This document shows positions 1 through 12,375 of a DNA stretch of 64,000 bases, one piece after another. Below the pieces are notes generated by a model that was given only the letters and a program-made list of their open reading frames with translations, had not been told where the DNA came from and ran no database searches. The stretch's first letter is position 1. Each line of letters opens with the position of its first letter. Origin of the DNA: Corythucha ciliata (Eukaryota > Arthropoda > Insecta > Hemiptera > Tingidae); NCBI GenBank assembly GCA_038030265.1, contig CM075940.1, forward strand, positions 16,877,604 to 16,941,603, read 5' to 3'. The position numbers were made by a program, and so were the translations under genes.

Positions 1-471
1 TAGGGCTCGCTTTTCTCCCTCCCTCCAGCTTCCTAGAAATATATTTATGGCACATTTAAGGAATACTACGCATACTGACATTTAGGAGAAACCCGCATGG
101 TAGATGTTGGACGAAACTCCTAATCCTCTAAAAGCTTGGGATGTTCTCACGTTGCTCGTAATGAGAGGGTGGATAAAAAAAAATTCGTTGAAACAAAGAG
201 GATGTATAAGAAAGAAAAACACGCGAATTTTCCAGCGGGTTTATGGTAAGTGAATGCACAGTGCGCCGCGTCTTTGGTCTGTGGGGAGGGGGAGCCGCCG
301 ATGTCAGCGGCTCCGGTATGGGAGACGTTCCCAGGATCCTTTAGATAGGCGAATGTACGCAATTGGCCCTCCTGGATTTAGAGACTATCAATTTAGCAGT
401 AAAATCCCCCAGCTATCGTATTAAAAAACCGCGGCTTTGGCTCCTGTAATAACTACTATTATTTAGTTGCC
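1..471. other. Left flank, no gene recognised
   Basis: Non-repetitive AT-rich sequence. On the minus strand a pyrimidine-rich tract ending in CACAG near 283-298 would make a good 3' splice site, followed by an open frame beginning TKDAAHCAFTYHKPAGK. It has no recognised homology and I cannot tell it from a chance frame. Nothing else stands out. Confidence 0.4.
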
Positions 472-527
472 AATGTGCCAATCACGCGAAATTGGTTATT
501 ATACCAATTTCGCGTGATTGGCACATT
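472..527. repeat. Perfect 25-bp inverted repeat with 6-nt loop
   Basis: Positions 472-496 are the exact reverse complement of 503-527, around the loop TATTAT. The arms contain CACGCGAAATTGGT, close to the core of the family E tandem units (GCGAAATTGGTTTTT) found at 47 kb. It looks like two head-to-head copies of that unit. A perfect 25-bp stem suggests a recent origin or a maintained hairpin. It lies just outside the family A element that starts near 582. Confidence 0.9.
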
Positions 528-581
528 TCATGTAAAAACGAAATCTCACAGATTTTGGTCTCTGTCAATAATCGAAAATAA

Positions 582-2553
582 CGTTTTCCATTTGCACAAG
601 AAATGTGCCCTGAGGCAGCTCATTGCAGTGCCGGCCTTAAACATTTGGCGCCCCCGGGCGAATCTTTCTCCAACGCCTCCGTAAAGTTACCTTATGGACC
701 GGCGAACTGGCGTCCCCCCCCCCCACTTCTTCCCAACTTCATCGGTGAATTAGCGACTTGTCTCCATCTTAACCTCGAATTAGCGATTTTTCTTGCAATG
801 AATTTGTGTTTTTCCTGATATGTGATATGAGCCGTTAATGAGCGATTTTACCCGTGAATTTTAGCGCTACATTTTCTAATTTTAGCCACGAAGTTGTCTC
901 CGGAAATCGTGACTTGCCATTTACTTAGTTTATTTATGTGAAATAGCAAATGTTCTCAATTTAACCCCATAAATAGTCATTTTTCTTTACTTCAGCCGTG
1001 AATTAGCGCTTCACCTAATTTTAGCCTTCTAGCGAGCCGTTTTGTTTCCCAATTGTCGCTGCTCATTAGCGCCTTTTATTAATTTTATCCTCTAATTAGC
1101 GTATTCTCCTCATCTAGCCATGGATTAGCGACTTTGTTCACTTCCAGCCACGAAGTTACCTTCAGAAGCCGAAATGCGCGTTTACCCCATTTTAACTAAG
1201 AATTAGCATCAGCGTTTCTCTCAATTTTATCGGTGAATTTACCGTTTTTCCCTCATTTTAGCCCTGAATTAACGATTTTCCTTCACTTTAGCCGTGAATT
1301 AGCGATTTTTATGAATTTTGCAGTGAATTCGTGTTTTTCCTTATTTCTCAATTTCCTGTGAATTAGCAAATTTTCTCAAATTACCCCTTTCCTCATTTTA
1401 GCCGCTAATTATAGTTTTTTCTACGTTTCATCAACAAATTATAGTTCCACCAATTTTCTCCGCGAATTTTCTGAACTTTGGCCACGGCTTAGCGATTTTT
1501 TTCACTTTCTAGCACGAAGTTACCTTCAGAAGCCGCGAATTGACGTTTTCTCCATTTAATCCATGAATTAGCGTTTTCCTTACTTCAGCGCTTCTTCTGA
1601 ATTTTATCCATGAATCAGCATTTTGTCTCCATTTTAGCCGAGAATTAGCGATTTATCTGAATTTTGCAGTGAATTCTTGTTTTTCCTTATTTTAGCCGCT
1701 AATTAACAATTTTTCTCAATTTAATCCATGAATTAGCAACTTTTATTAATTTTAGCTGTGAATTAGTGAGTTTTTTCGCTTTTAGCTATGCATTAGCGTT
1801 TTTTCGCAGTTTGAGCCATGAACTTGCCTTCAGAAGCTGAAAACTGTCGTTTCCATACTTTTAGCCTCTAAGCGATTTTTTTTTTTTTTTTACAATTTAT
1901 TCTCCATTTTATCCGTCAGTACGTGATTTTAGCCGCTAAAGAGCGATTTTTCCCAATTTTATCCGTGAATTAGTACTTTTTGTTAATTTTTACCCGCGAA
2001 TTAGAGTTTTTTTCAGACTGAGCCACGAACTTGCGTTCTGAATAAGCCGAGAATTCATTTTTTCGTAATTTTAGGCGTGAATTAGTGCTTTTTCTCAAAA
2101 CCATTGGCGAATTATCGATTTTTCACTATTTTATCCGTGAATTAGCGTGTTTCGTAAATTTAAACGCAATTTACTGTATTTTACAATTTATCCGCGATTT
2201 TAGAGCTTTTTCTCAATTTTAGCCGTGAAGTGACGTTTAACCTCGCGAATTAGCTATGATGTATTTTTCCGTGATTCAGCACTTTTTCTCACTTCTGTCA
2301 GTGAATTAGTTATTTTTCTCTATAATTTCAGCCGTGAATTAGTATTTATCTGAATTTCCACCCAAAATTAGTGTTATTTTCAATTTTGGTCAAGATTAAG
2401 AGGGCACTTAGCGGGGGTATTAGCCACCCACGAGGAGGCGCGAAATGTAGCGCTTTCCGTTTTGCGCACAAAAATCCGAGGGGCTCCAAAATCCTACATT
2501 AAAAATGATAATTTACCACTTCAGGCCATGGGCGGGCCATTGTGAGAGGTCCA
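582..2553 (-). mobile_element. Family A repeat element, copy 1 (hAT-like, non-autonomous)
   Basis: About 2 kb built from diverged tandem units of roughly 30 bp. On this strand each reads approximately GTGAATTAGCGATTTTT plus CTCAATTTTAGCC. It is the reverse complement of the arrays at 39.9-41.0 and 57.7-59.0 kb. Its right end (about 2430-2553: GAGGAGGCGCGAA, AAAATGATAATTTACCACT, GGGCGGGCCATTGTGA) matches the left ends of those two copies. Its left end (582-650, including GAGGCAGCTCATTGCAGTGCC) matches the right-hand part of the 57.7 kb copy. The terminal GTGGCC-type sequence is missing at the right end. No long open frame. The hAT assignment rests on the termini of the sister copies. Confidence 0.75.
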
Positions 2554-2612
2554 AGTTGATTCTTGATGCACAACCTTGAACAGGTTGAAAAAAGTGGTTT
2601 TAGGCATGCCGT
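2554..2612. repeat. Dispersed repeat, shared with 31.17-31.22 kb
   Basis: ATTCTTGAT, then GAAAAAAGTGG and GGCATGCCGTCG, occur in the same order and spacing as at 31167-31221 (ATTCTTGAT, GAAAAAACTGG, GGCATGCCGTCG). By eye about 80% identity over about 55 bp. It sits between two blocks of family A sequence, so either a second element was inserted here or the two blocks are different copies. Confidence 0.6.
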
Positions 2613-2624
2613 CGGTTCTGTTTT

Positions 2625-2765
2625 CTCTATTGTAGCAACGAAGTTGCCTCGACAAACAGCGGATTTGCGTTATGTCAATTTTAGAAGTGAATGGGGACAA
2701 TGGGCACTTTTTCTCAATTTTAGCTGCGAATTAGCGCTGTTTCTCAATTTTGGATCGAGTGGCTG
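2625..2765 (-). repeat. Family A array fragment
   Basis: Short stretch with family A unit words in minus orientation: GCAACGAAGTTGCCTCGAC, TTTTTCTCAATTTTAGC, TGCGAATTAGCGCTG. It is separated from copy 1 by an unrelated dispersed repeat, so it is probably the end of another copy or a rearranged piece. Confidence 0.65.
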
Positions 2766-5700
2766 GAAGTTGAAACGGTGCAATCGACTACAGACGTTAT
2801 TGAGGTCCGGAGATAATCTAACGCTGGCCTGAAGATTTTACATTAAGGCTTGTGTTCTAATTAGGACCATCGAAGCCCTTTCATGCCTATGTATACCCCT
2901 CTACCTGACGCCCATCGTAACTGAGATTCATTGAATTCATAAGAATATAAAATCCAAGACCATTCAAAAAGGAGAAACGATGGTCATGTTTGACCAAGAG
3001 TGAGGAAGAAAGGAAGTAAAAAAAAAGAGAGAGAATGGAACTGAAGAAGCTATTGCAAAGGAGAATACACTTGGCTCCGTGAAATAATGTACTTGTTAAG
3101 CTAATAAATCTCAATAGCCTACCCAGCTCGCAGAAACCCACCTCCTGCGCCGTCCTCTCGAACTCCCTGGTGGACTCTCTTTCAAGTAAATAAATAAATT
3201 TATGACTGGCCCTACTTAATTTGTCAAAACACCACCGCCTTAAAGAAATGGTGTTGAAGTAAATTTTATTGAAATTAGTGTTTTCGAGTATGCGTTTCAG
3301 GTAACACACAACCTCATCTAAACAATAGAGACAGGTCGATTGTTAACCAAATCATTTCTAGCAGAACAAGACATTTTTAGTGAAGCCTTTCCTTCTTTAG
3401 CCCCCCAAGGCTTTTAAAACGTACAACCCTATGTTTATTCATTTCAACAGTCGATTTTTTTTTTTTTTTTTTTTTTAAAGAAATAAAACACGCCACGGTC
3501 TTCATTTCTCTTTTTTTAATTGTGGGGTTTACGATCCAATAACGTTCAACAAATATAACTGGGCGACATGGGAGGTCCTCGATGAGCCAGAGAACAATCG
3601 CGAAAGATTGATTCAGGAAATATAAATTCAATAAGCGCATAAATCCTGTTGCTCCTCCTTCTTCCTTTTTTTTCTATTATGAAAACAGGTATTTTAGTCA
3701 ATTTTATTTTAAGCCTCCAAAGAAAGAAAAAAAAAAGTTTGTGAGATCATGTGTATAGGCAAAGGTTTATCAATGGAGGGAGGGGAGTCACAGGACTTCT
3801 GGAATCTCCTACCACGTGTTAAGTTTCTAGCGCCTACAAATTATAAATCGTTTACACCCCTTTTCCAATCACACGTGAACAAACATAAAACACGGCGATC
3901 CCCTTTCCTTTTATCTATCAACCACAATATCTTTTTTTCCCCTCTCTCTTTCCGCTCCATTCATGTTGCATGGTGTCGGTGTTCATTTCAATACAAATTA
4001 TATCAAGATGATGATGGAACGATATTTCAATCGATTCGTTCTAGTACTGACATTAATTTAATTTTTTTTCCTCCAAACACACTCAAATTGATTATTTAGA
4101 TTATGGTGCGTGATGAATTACACGTGTGAAAAAAACCAAGAATTTTATTTTAAAAGTTAAAACTGTGTGTTGCCAAATATGGAACACGTGTTTTTCTTCC
4201 TGAAACATTTGAAAAACACGTTTTTGTTTTTGTTTTTCCTCGGCCACCCTTCAATTTAAAGTCAGTTCCGACTGAAAAGGTAATCTCCTGCTCTTGATCG
4301 CAAAAAAAGTTGCAATATTCAGCGACTTCGTATGGCCATGTCGGTTATCAGTAATCTTTCAAGAGTCAACTAGTTATTTTCTTCCCCTAACACATGTTTT
4401 AAATATTTACAACTCTGGGGAAACACTTCAATATCTTTTTCCCCTTTTCTCCCTACCCACTTTGATTTAAAGTTCATCCTTTTTTTATACTGTTTCATAA
4501 TAAAGCCTTGACTTTCTTTTCAGTAATATATAAACTCGATTGTTTGTCAAGCAATAAAACGCAAAAGGAAAGGAAAGTACTACTCCAATTCGTTGTTTAT
4601 TGTTAAGATAAGTGGCTTACAGCGTTAAATGCTCCCTGGATACGATTCCCACAACGGCAGTAGTCTGAAGCTCATCAATTGGAGTGAGAAGAAGACTTGG
4701 AAAGGATATTTGATTAGGTTTACGACCCGGAATGTTCTTTTTTTTTTTCGTAAGGGAAAAATACATGAGCTATATAGTAAAAGTTGCTATGCCCCCTGTT
4801 CATTGAACTTAACCGAATCAAAAATAACTCATTTATTGTTTATCTGATAATGGACAAATAGTTGGGGTGGGAGATTCGAGTAAGAAACACGTGTTTGTTG
4901 ATCAAATCTCGTTGCTTACAAAGTGGTAGCCAGAAATTTTTGTTTGTTAAGCCGGTCGGTCTCGGAAAAGTAAATAAGCTTTGCCAGTTAATTTTGAAAC
5001 TCAGAGGGATTTTATATTCAGATGCCCCCTATACATATATGCCTATTCCAGTAGGTACATACCTACTTTATTTATCTATCGCTGAAAAAAAAAAGTGGCT
5101 TCAGCGCCTGCCAAGGGCGTCCATGGTACCGGCCAGCGAGATCCACCTGTGTCGATTGAGTCCCGTAGTATTCAGAAAACGCGGCCTAAACGCCGTTATG
5201 ACTGGTGGAGCCCCTTTCAACGGCTCGTCTGATTGAAAATATGTTGCAATTTTCTCATTGTCCCGTTCCCGTATCGAGAAACACCAGGGTACACGGTTCC
5301 GTCTTACTTTAAATTTAGGTGATAATTGCGAAAATTGTTCAGAGGGCACTTTTATTTTGGGCCATTTGTTTAGAGTATTTCTATTTCCTCTTATCCTGCG
5401 GGAGGGCTCATCCTTGGACTTCAGGAGCTATTGACTGAGAGTCGGTTGACGGGTCCGCGGTAAAATTTGTGCGCCCCCTGACATGGTCACAGCTCAGCGT
5501 ATAATACTGTTGCATTGCCCGACAGAAGTGTCTATATGAACATTAAACATATTCTTTCTTGCGAAATTGAGGAATCGAGAAGTTTTTTATTTCCCTAGAC
5601 ATCAGAAATTATAACCATGGCGACAGTAGCTGTCTCATTTCCATTGTATTCACATTCAGTCAATTTCCCCTTTATTTTCGCCTCAACTTGTTGAATGTTT

Positions 5701-8151
5701 TCTTTCTGTTTCGAAGAAAAAAAAAAACAAAAAAAAACGTAAAATGATTCAAAGCCTCGAATGCGGCACAGTGTAAGTTATTCTTTTTCTACTAGTGAAC
5801 TCGTTCCACCTGTGAAACAATCTTTGAGAAAACATCCCCTCTATTGTGTTTAACTTGAACGCGTCACTGGTTTTTCAGTTAAACGTCGACGCCAATGGTT
5901 AACATTTTCTTCTTTTGTGTAGGGTAATTTATATTTAAGTAGACCATTTCTCCCCTCAAGGGAGGAACCCATATTTGTAAGGAGGGAAAAACGCAGACGT
6001 TCGATTCTATACAGACCAGTCGTAATATTCGCGAGGGAAGGGTAGTTGATGTAATATTCAAGAGTAAGGGACGGTGAGGCGCTGAAATTTGGCAGTTTCA
6101 GCAGCAGTCTTATATGCGAGTGGCCGCAAATTGGGGTTTGTCCCTTCCCATTTGTCAATCCCTGTCACTCTTTCCTCGCCCATGCTTCGCGCATCTTACA
6201 TATTTTCCTTCTTTTTTTTGTTTGTTTTGTTTTCATTTATTTCATATGTTATCTCTTTTACCGCCGCCGTATAACTTAGAATCGTCTTTACAGCGTCTGC
6301 TGTGAGTTTCGAACATATACTCACCAGACTCTGAGTACTCTTTTTGGTATTAATTATGTTACTAATCATGGCACTAATACGTAATTAACAAGGATAAATA
6401 TTGAGGACAGATATTGCAGAATGATCGTTCCAGAATTATCAAATAAATATATGTCTCTCTGCTCTTCTTTTAAATGTTAACAGGTCTCAACAGCTCAAAC
6501 CGTCATCAGAACCAAAAAACAATTAAACAGAGGATAACCTACAGCCATGAAAACACATTTTAAAAAATGTGTTAGTAGTAATTCATTTATCTGTATCAAT
6601 AAGTAAAATTCGTTAGACAGGACTCCCATTTTTGAATTGACTGTGTAGGTGGTGGTGGTGGTGGGGAGTAAGAGAAGGATTAGTCCCTTCTTTTCTGTAT
6701 TCTCTGTTTTCTACTTTTTAGTTGTGAATTGAAGTACATAGAGGTAATTGTTGCATTTTTTAATATTTGATACTCTTAAAACGTAGTTACTAATTGTGTG
6801 GCTGTAGGTAATCCTTTGTATGATTGTTTTTTGATGATTTTTTTTTTCATGAATCAGAAGAAAAATAAATAAAAACGGCAGAATCGGTCAATACAAATTC
6901 AACAAATTGTTTTTTGGTTCTAATGATGATGGTTTGATCCGTTAAAGCCGGTTGACAATTGAAAAAAGAGCAGAAAGGCATACATTTATATTTCTTTGAT
7001 TATTACGCAATCATGATGTTAATACGTAGCGGTAAGGCTTGTCACTGTCGGAAAGCAACGGGGTCATGATTATGTTGCAGTGGCAGGTCCAGCATTTTAT
7101 CAATTTTATCAAGGGGGAGGGGGCTTCGAAGCAAAAATGTTCACCTCTCTGGTGGGGGCGGGGGGAGAAATTGCACACCACCAGTGAACAAAAATATATA
7201 GGAGCCACTTTTCCAGATTTTTCTGGTTTCTTTTCCCGGAAGAATGAAATCAAAATCATTGGGGGCGGGGGTCCTTTATCCACCCTGAGTTTCGTATGAA
7301 TTTTCCCGCTTCTTTTGTAGTGATGTACGTGATAACCGTCAATTCGCTCTTTGACATTTAATTTAATTTTATTCATTTTCTTACCTCTATTTTTCATTTT
7401 TTGTATTTCTTTCTTATTTTGTATTATTATTCTGACCTTAGAGTGAGGGTTCTGCCCCCCCCCCAACCTCCCTCCCACCATGAATCCGCCACTGATACGT
7501 TGTTTGGTTTTCCTGGAATACGCCACTGTATTTGAGTACCACAATGTTGGAGAAATAATAATTTAACACACAAAAAAAGAAAAAAAAAACGTTTCCGCTT
7601 GCCCGGACATGTCAATCAAAGCTATTTTTCTTTCTACAGCGCGCGCAATTAGTATCAGAATATTGAGCTGTCAACAAGTTTAAAAATGAATAAAAACAAA
7701 TAAAAACCAAAAAAACATGAAGCAGAGGCCTGTGCCACATCTGTCATTTCCCCTTCTCGTAGTCTTTCTCTCTCTGTCAGTGAACTTCATACCTGCTTGC
7801 GTCTCATTTTATTTCAACCTCGCTTTAAAAAAATTTCATTGCAGTCAACACAGTGTTTTTTGTATTCAATGTATACTGCAGCTGAGTTACAGGAAGAAGT
7901 TTGAAACTTTGGTTGTTATTCCCAAACTGTCGGGCACGTGAAAAATGTGATTGGACAGTCAAATAATAGCATCGAATCCTAAAAGCGTACTGAAAACTGC
8001 CAACTTTGCTCTAATTAATCCAAAAATGGAATATTTCGCTCTCCATAAAGGTTATTTCACTTCAGAAGATGAATTTTGTGTTGCTAAAATTGAGAGAAAA
8101 CCAACATTAACGCTACGAAAAATTTATATTTATTTTTTTTTTAATTTAGAC
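2766..8151. other. Unassigned DNA, intron-like or intergenic
   Basis: AT-rich, with many T and A runs, including a T22 tract at 3455-3476. Two minus-strand exon-like pieces occur: 4621-4695 (frame starts LLLTPIDELQTTAVVG; donor GTAAGC) and 3142-3238 (frame starts RWCFDKLSRASHKF; donor GTGGGT). Their intron phases agree with each other, but neither resembles a family I know. Comparable pieces arise by chance, so they are not called as genes. The rest has no visible coding or repeat structure. Confidence 0.4.
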
Positions 8152-8905
8152 TAGGGGGCCTTGTAGAGATCTCCTCCCCAGTCCCTGATAGGCGTAGGTA
8201 CACCACTCAACAATAGGCTTGCTTGGTGATGCTCTTCCCATCCCCTTACTGCGTTGACGCCCTCGTCCACTCCAGGTGACGCCGCACGTTCCATGACAGT
8301 ATACGTCGCGGTTTCTGCATTGACGGCACATTCTCATGTCATGATGTGGTTAACGCACACCTTGTCAAATGCTTCGACCTTCTCAAGTCACGGCTCCTTT
8401 AATTAAAGGCTTCACTTCTAATCAAGAAACCTCGGCAGCCCCTGTGGCGCTCGTGAGGAGGAAGCCGTCATGCCTAGCGCAGACCGCTGTATGCAAATCC
8501 TCCGGCATCGACAGCACATTCCAGAGGGTCCCCTAAGGCGACTTATTGATACCCAAGGCTGCGTAGAGCCACCAGCGCCTCCCAGGTCGGCACCGGGGCA
8601 ATCATCGGGGTTTTTAGAGCCCAGGATCCAGGAGTCAAGACGCCGATGACTCTGTGAGCACTCTCACAACCAACACGCTCAGTACATCGTTCTTCACGGT
8701 TTCCACATAGGCACTCACCCCTTTGCGGCCAGCTCCATCGCGTTGTTCCTATACGTCCGATAGCATTTCAGCCCCCACAGCTTGCTCTGATTCAGTCCCG
8801 AATTTAGCACTCTGGGCAATTACTGCATTCTCAGCTTCCATTGTCAGCTGTCCAAAACGACTGCCGAACGAATCGTTTTTGGAAGGAGGCACTCCTCCTT
8901 TCCCT
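8152..8905 (-). pseudogene. GC-rich decayed coding-like patch, unknown origin
   Basis: About 750 bp clearly richer in G and C than its surroundings, with coding-like minus-strand frames broken by stops and shifts. One piece (starting 8337) carries CRQCRNRDVYCHGTCG, a CX2C-X6-CX3C cysteine pattern. Another, around 8715-8815, reads SKLWGLKCYRTYRNNAMELA and stops at a TGA; a neighbouring frame then continues AYVETVKNDVLSVLVV. This is what an old transposase or processed gene would look like, but I recognise no family. The alternative is a short real exon: the sequence GTGAGT follows the second piece. Confidence 0.3.
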
Positions 8906-11900
8906 CACGATGAATGTACCGCTAATGGCTGCACACATAGGACTCCTGCTCCGAATCACACTGCTCTGAATGTTCTAACCTGCGGTTTTGTGTCATGCTA
9001 TTTGAGAGCGTAAACATGAAGGTTGAATTTTTTTTAGCAATTCCGGACGACAAACGAACCGACCTCATGTGTTGGTTTTGAGGGGCTCCCACCCACCCCT
9101 TCTTCTTTACCAAGACTGTTCAAAACGCTTTATAAACTCCAATAAGCGTTTAAATGAGTGGGTAACATGCTTTATAACTTTATGAGTAAATAATTACCCG
9201 GGTATTTTGCATACGCTTATAATTATCGATTATTTTATTTTGGACTGCTTGTTTAACTAATTTAAAACGAGTCGTGAGGGACCCTCACAGCCGCCGCATC
9301 ATATAAAGAGAGCTCATTTGTTTCATTATTTAATCCCTCCCCCACCCCCTGATAAAAATGAGCTAGGAATCCATGAGCGCTCGAACCTTCAAGCGTTGGA
9401 TGTTGCTTGTCTGAGAGTTTTATTTTTAAAAAATAGTGCAGGGGCTCACTGTTCGGGGAATATATACTTAGAGGGGTTGGTTAATTAGAGTTTGCGGTCG
9501 CAGGGGACGCCAGCGAAGGGTGGAGAAACTCTTCCGGATTAGAATACTTCAAGACCCCCCCCCCTCCCCTTCACACGATCATCCAACGGTGGATTACTCA
9601 GAATGGTGATCTCTTTGCGAAATATGGAGGGAGCGGTTTTATACTGCTCAAGTTTTTCCAGTATTTTTTAAAGGCGAATTGCTGAAAATACCCCCTCTGA
9701 CTCTTCAGTGCAATTAAGCTTTGAACTAAAGAGCAAAACTCGTCCCGGATCAAGGTGAAACTGAACAATGAAAGGGGGATTGAAGAGAGTGTTTGTGTTC
9801 AAGTTTCCCTGCGAATAACCGGTGGGGTAGTTCAATTACCACTTCTGCCGCAATGCATTTACTCTCAAGGTGATCTATTAGTGATTGGTCAGTGTGAACC
9901 TTTGCTAGCTTCCTCGGACTGCACCATTAGTAGCCAGCCATCCGTGTTATTGCTACACTCCTTCAGCGAGACCTGACGGTATAAACTTGAGCGTTATTAC
10001 TAATTTTCTCAGCGAGGGGGAAGTTTCTCTGGTTGACTCCGTTATAATTTATTTTCCGAGCTTCTGAGCGGACCTGTTTTGTTTACATTCTCTGTCATTC
10101 TAATAAACAAAGGCCAGCTGGTTAACACTAGCACCATCCAGTGTGGTTTCTTTTTATAAACGTTCTTCCGTGTTTACTTTGTCTCCCTTATGGACAACTT
10201 ATTTTACATTATCATTCACTTGTTTTTTTTTAAAAAAAACTTCATTCTGTTAGGATTAGGACGGAACTTTCTCATGTAAAATGTGAGTTTTAAACATCCT
10301 TTTATGAGAAACCGTGATTATAACGTTGTCCTTGTGATCAAAGGCAATATGAAAATGGCATGAACATGACGGATAATCAATTTTGAAGTCAGCACTGTGG
10401 TAAAAGAGGTTTATAAAGAATTAAAAATACCCTTTTTCGTTACAACGTCGACATGATTATAATAATCTTTTTTTATTTTAATTACAGAGCGGAGGCGTTC
10501 GTTTCATCCCTGCAGCGTAAATCTTCCTGGACCACAGGATTAAAACATATGGAGAGAAGATTTTACTTTAGGAGAAAAAGGGAATGCTGTAGCGATGAGA
10601 GGGGAGGGGAGTCTCTAGGTAGAAGAATGGCGGAAAAAGAATGATTAAGAAAGAAGAAACGGAGGGATATAAGAAAGCTGTAAAGAGGAGGTGGAGAAAA
10701 CGCGGTGCTCAATCTTTCTGTCAGTCCCGCCAGGATTATCTACCACCCAAGGAGGACCACTCATCTACAAAGCTCTTACACACGGCGTTAGTCATACCCG
10801 TGGGGTAGCACCCCCCCCCCCTTCCCACCCGGGAAGGAAAAACATCCATTCAGCTCACGTCAAGTGTGAACCTCCCTACCAAAACCCCTCTCACCTTGGG
10901 TTTCGAAAAGGATAATGTTGCGTACTTCAACGCGAGTCCACTCAGAAGTTTGAGCGAGGAGGGGGCAGGCGGAGGCGGTTCGCATCTCCGTTTTCCTTTA
11001 AAGTTTCCGAGTTATCAATTACTTTTAATCGAGGGCAAAAGCTATCAGAAAGTTATGGAAGGCCCAATAGAATTTTATAGAGAATTCTACTACCCGAGTG
11101 CTCTAAAGATGCGTATACATATAAAGCCAGAACAGAGAAGATATAAGAAGAGAGCATGGAGAAATAGAAAGTGAGAAAAAAAAAGAGAAGGAATCGTCTT
11201 TTTGACGGTATCCTTTTCAGTTTTGTAAGACGAAATGGGGGAATGGTGGAAACGGAAAGGATTTCCCTTGAGAATTTCTTTCCTCGTGTTATCCATATTC
11301 GCGGCTTCCCTTCAAGGTAGAAATATTCCTCGAATTCTCTAGTCTGACGTTTCAAGTGTTAATCATGGAATTACAAACAATTTAAGCGATAAGAATTGAC
11401 ATAAATGTTGAAAGTGAAGTATATCTGAAATTGCATTCTTAAAAACATATTTTCATTCATGTTTCCGTTGCCCTGTCGATCCTCTTAAACACACTTCTTC
11501 CCCTACATAAACCTCTTCACTTTTTTTCTCCTGACATCTGGCTCACTAAAATATGAAAGGGGTCGCCTTTTTAACTTACTGCGGTCTTATCAAATTAATA
11601 GCAGCATCTTTATACATGGCACAGCCATTGGTTCAATATTATAAAAATCCATTTGAGATACGTTTCGTAAAATGGCAGTTTATAGCTCGTACTGCGGCAT
11701 CCCTTCATCTTCTTTTCACTACAAGTCGAATTTGTTGTATACAGTTGTAATTTTTCATTTTTACGTTCAAAACTATCCATTTAAGTCATAATGAGTTTGT
11801 TCTGTGTTATCAACAGGCCTGAAATAATGCACCTTCAAAAGGTTTTTCTAGATCTGTACTCACAGACCAATCAGCAATAATATGTCTAAGTCACCATGTA

Positions 11901-11934
11901 GCAGTAGGTTTAACAAATAGGACGAAGAATGATG
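8906..11934. other. Unassigned DNA
   Basis: Mixed AT-rich sequence with several C runs (C11 at 10811-10821) and a purine-rich stretch around 10550-10720. A strong plus-strand splice-acceptor-like sequence (T-rich tract ending ATTACAG) lies just before 10488, followed by a short frame AEAFVSSLQRKSSWTTGL. No homology recognised. Nothing else supportable. Confidence 0.4.
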
Positions 11935-12375
11935 GCACAAAATGGCCCCGAGTTAAGCGCGACACAGCCCCCAGACAGTTCTCAAATCGCGCTTTCCCAC
12001 AATTAGTCCGTGAAATAGCCTCTAGACATTTCCCAGATCGTTCCCCAGTTCCCAGACGGTTTAAGAACTTCTTTCCGAACTTCAGAAGCTTAAACAGCGT
12101 CTGGGCATAGCCCAAAACACGCATTACGCCTTTTTCCTACAGTTCAAGACGCGAAACATAGCCTCTAGACATTCCTCAAGTCACACCTTAGCACTTTTAC
12201 TGAACTTTACCCACGAACCTGACCCTGGAAGTTGCCCAAATCGCGATCCCACGCTCCCCGCGAAACAGCTCCTAGATATTGTCCAAACTGTGCTTTCCCT
12301 GAATATATGCCACGAGACAAGCTACTAAACTAGCCCAGAGTGCTTTTCCTGAATTTTACCCGCGAAACAGCCACA
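11935..12375 (+). repeat. Family B tandem array, copy 1
   Basis: Strongly diverged tandem units of roughly 50-60 bp. The recurring words, in order, are CGCGAAACAGCC, CTCTAGACATT, GCCCAAATCGCG, CTTTCCCTGAATTTTACC. At least six recognisable repetitions. The same units in the same orientation recur at 16.1-16.5 and 22.4-22.5 kb. Each unit holds one or two CGCG words, like the other array families here. Open frames across this array are a by-product of the periodicity. Confidence 0.75.

Noticed and set aside
582..2553. CRISPR-like periodic repeats
   Set aside because: Units are strongly diverged with no constant repeat separated by unique spacers, no cas genes, and the sequence context is eukaryotic.
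3749..4099. 116-codon plus-strand frame
   Set aside because: AT-rich, Ser/Phe/Ile-rich composition typical of chance frames; no splice or domain support.
6290..6350. Minus-strand exon before GTGAGT at about 6312
   Set aside because: Only a very short, AT-rich frame without a convincing acceptor.
7011..7544. 177-codon minus-strand frame
   Set aside because: Low-complexity stretches and G/C runs, no recognisable domain.
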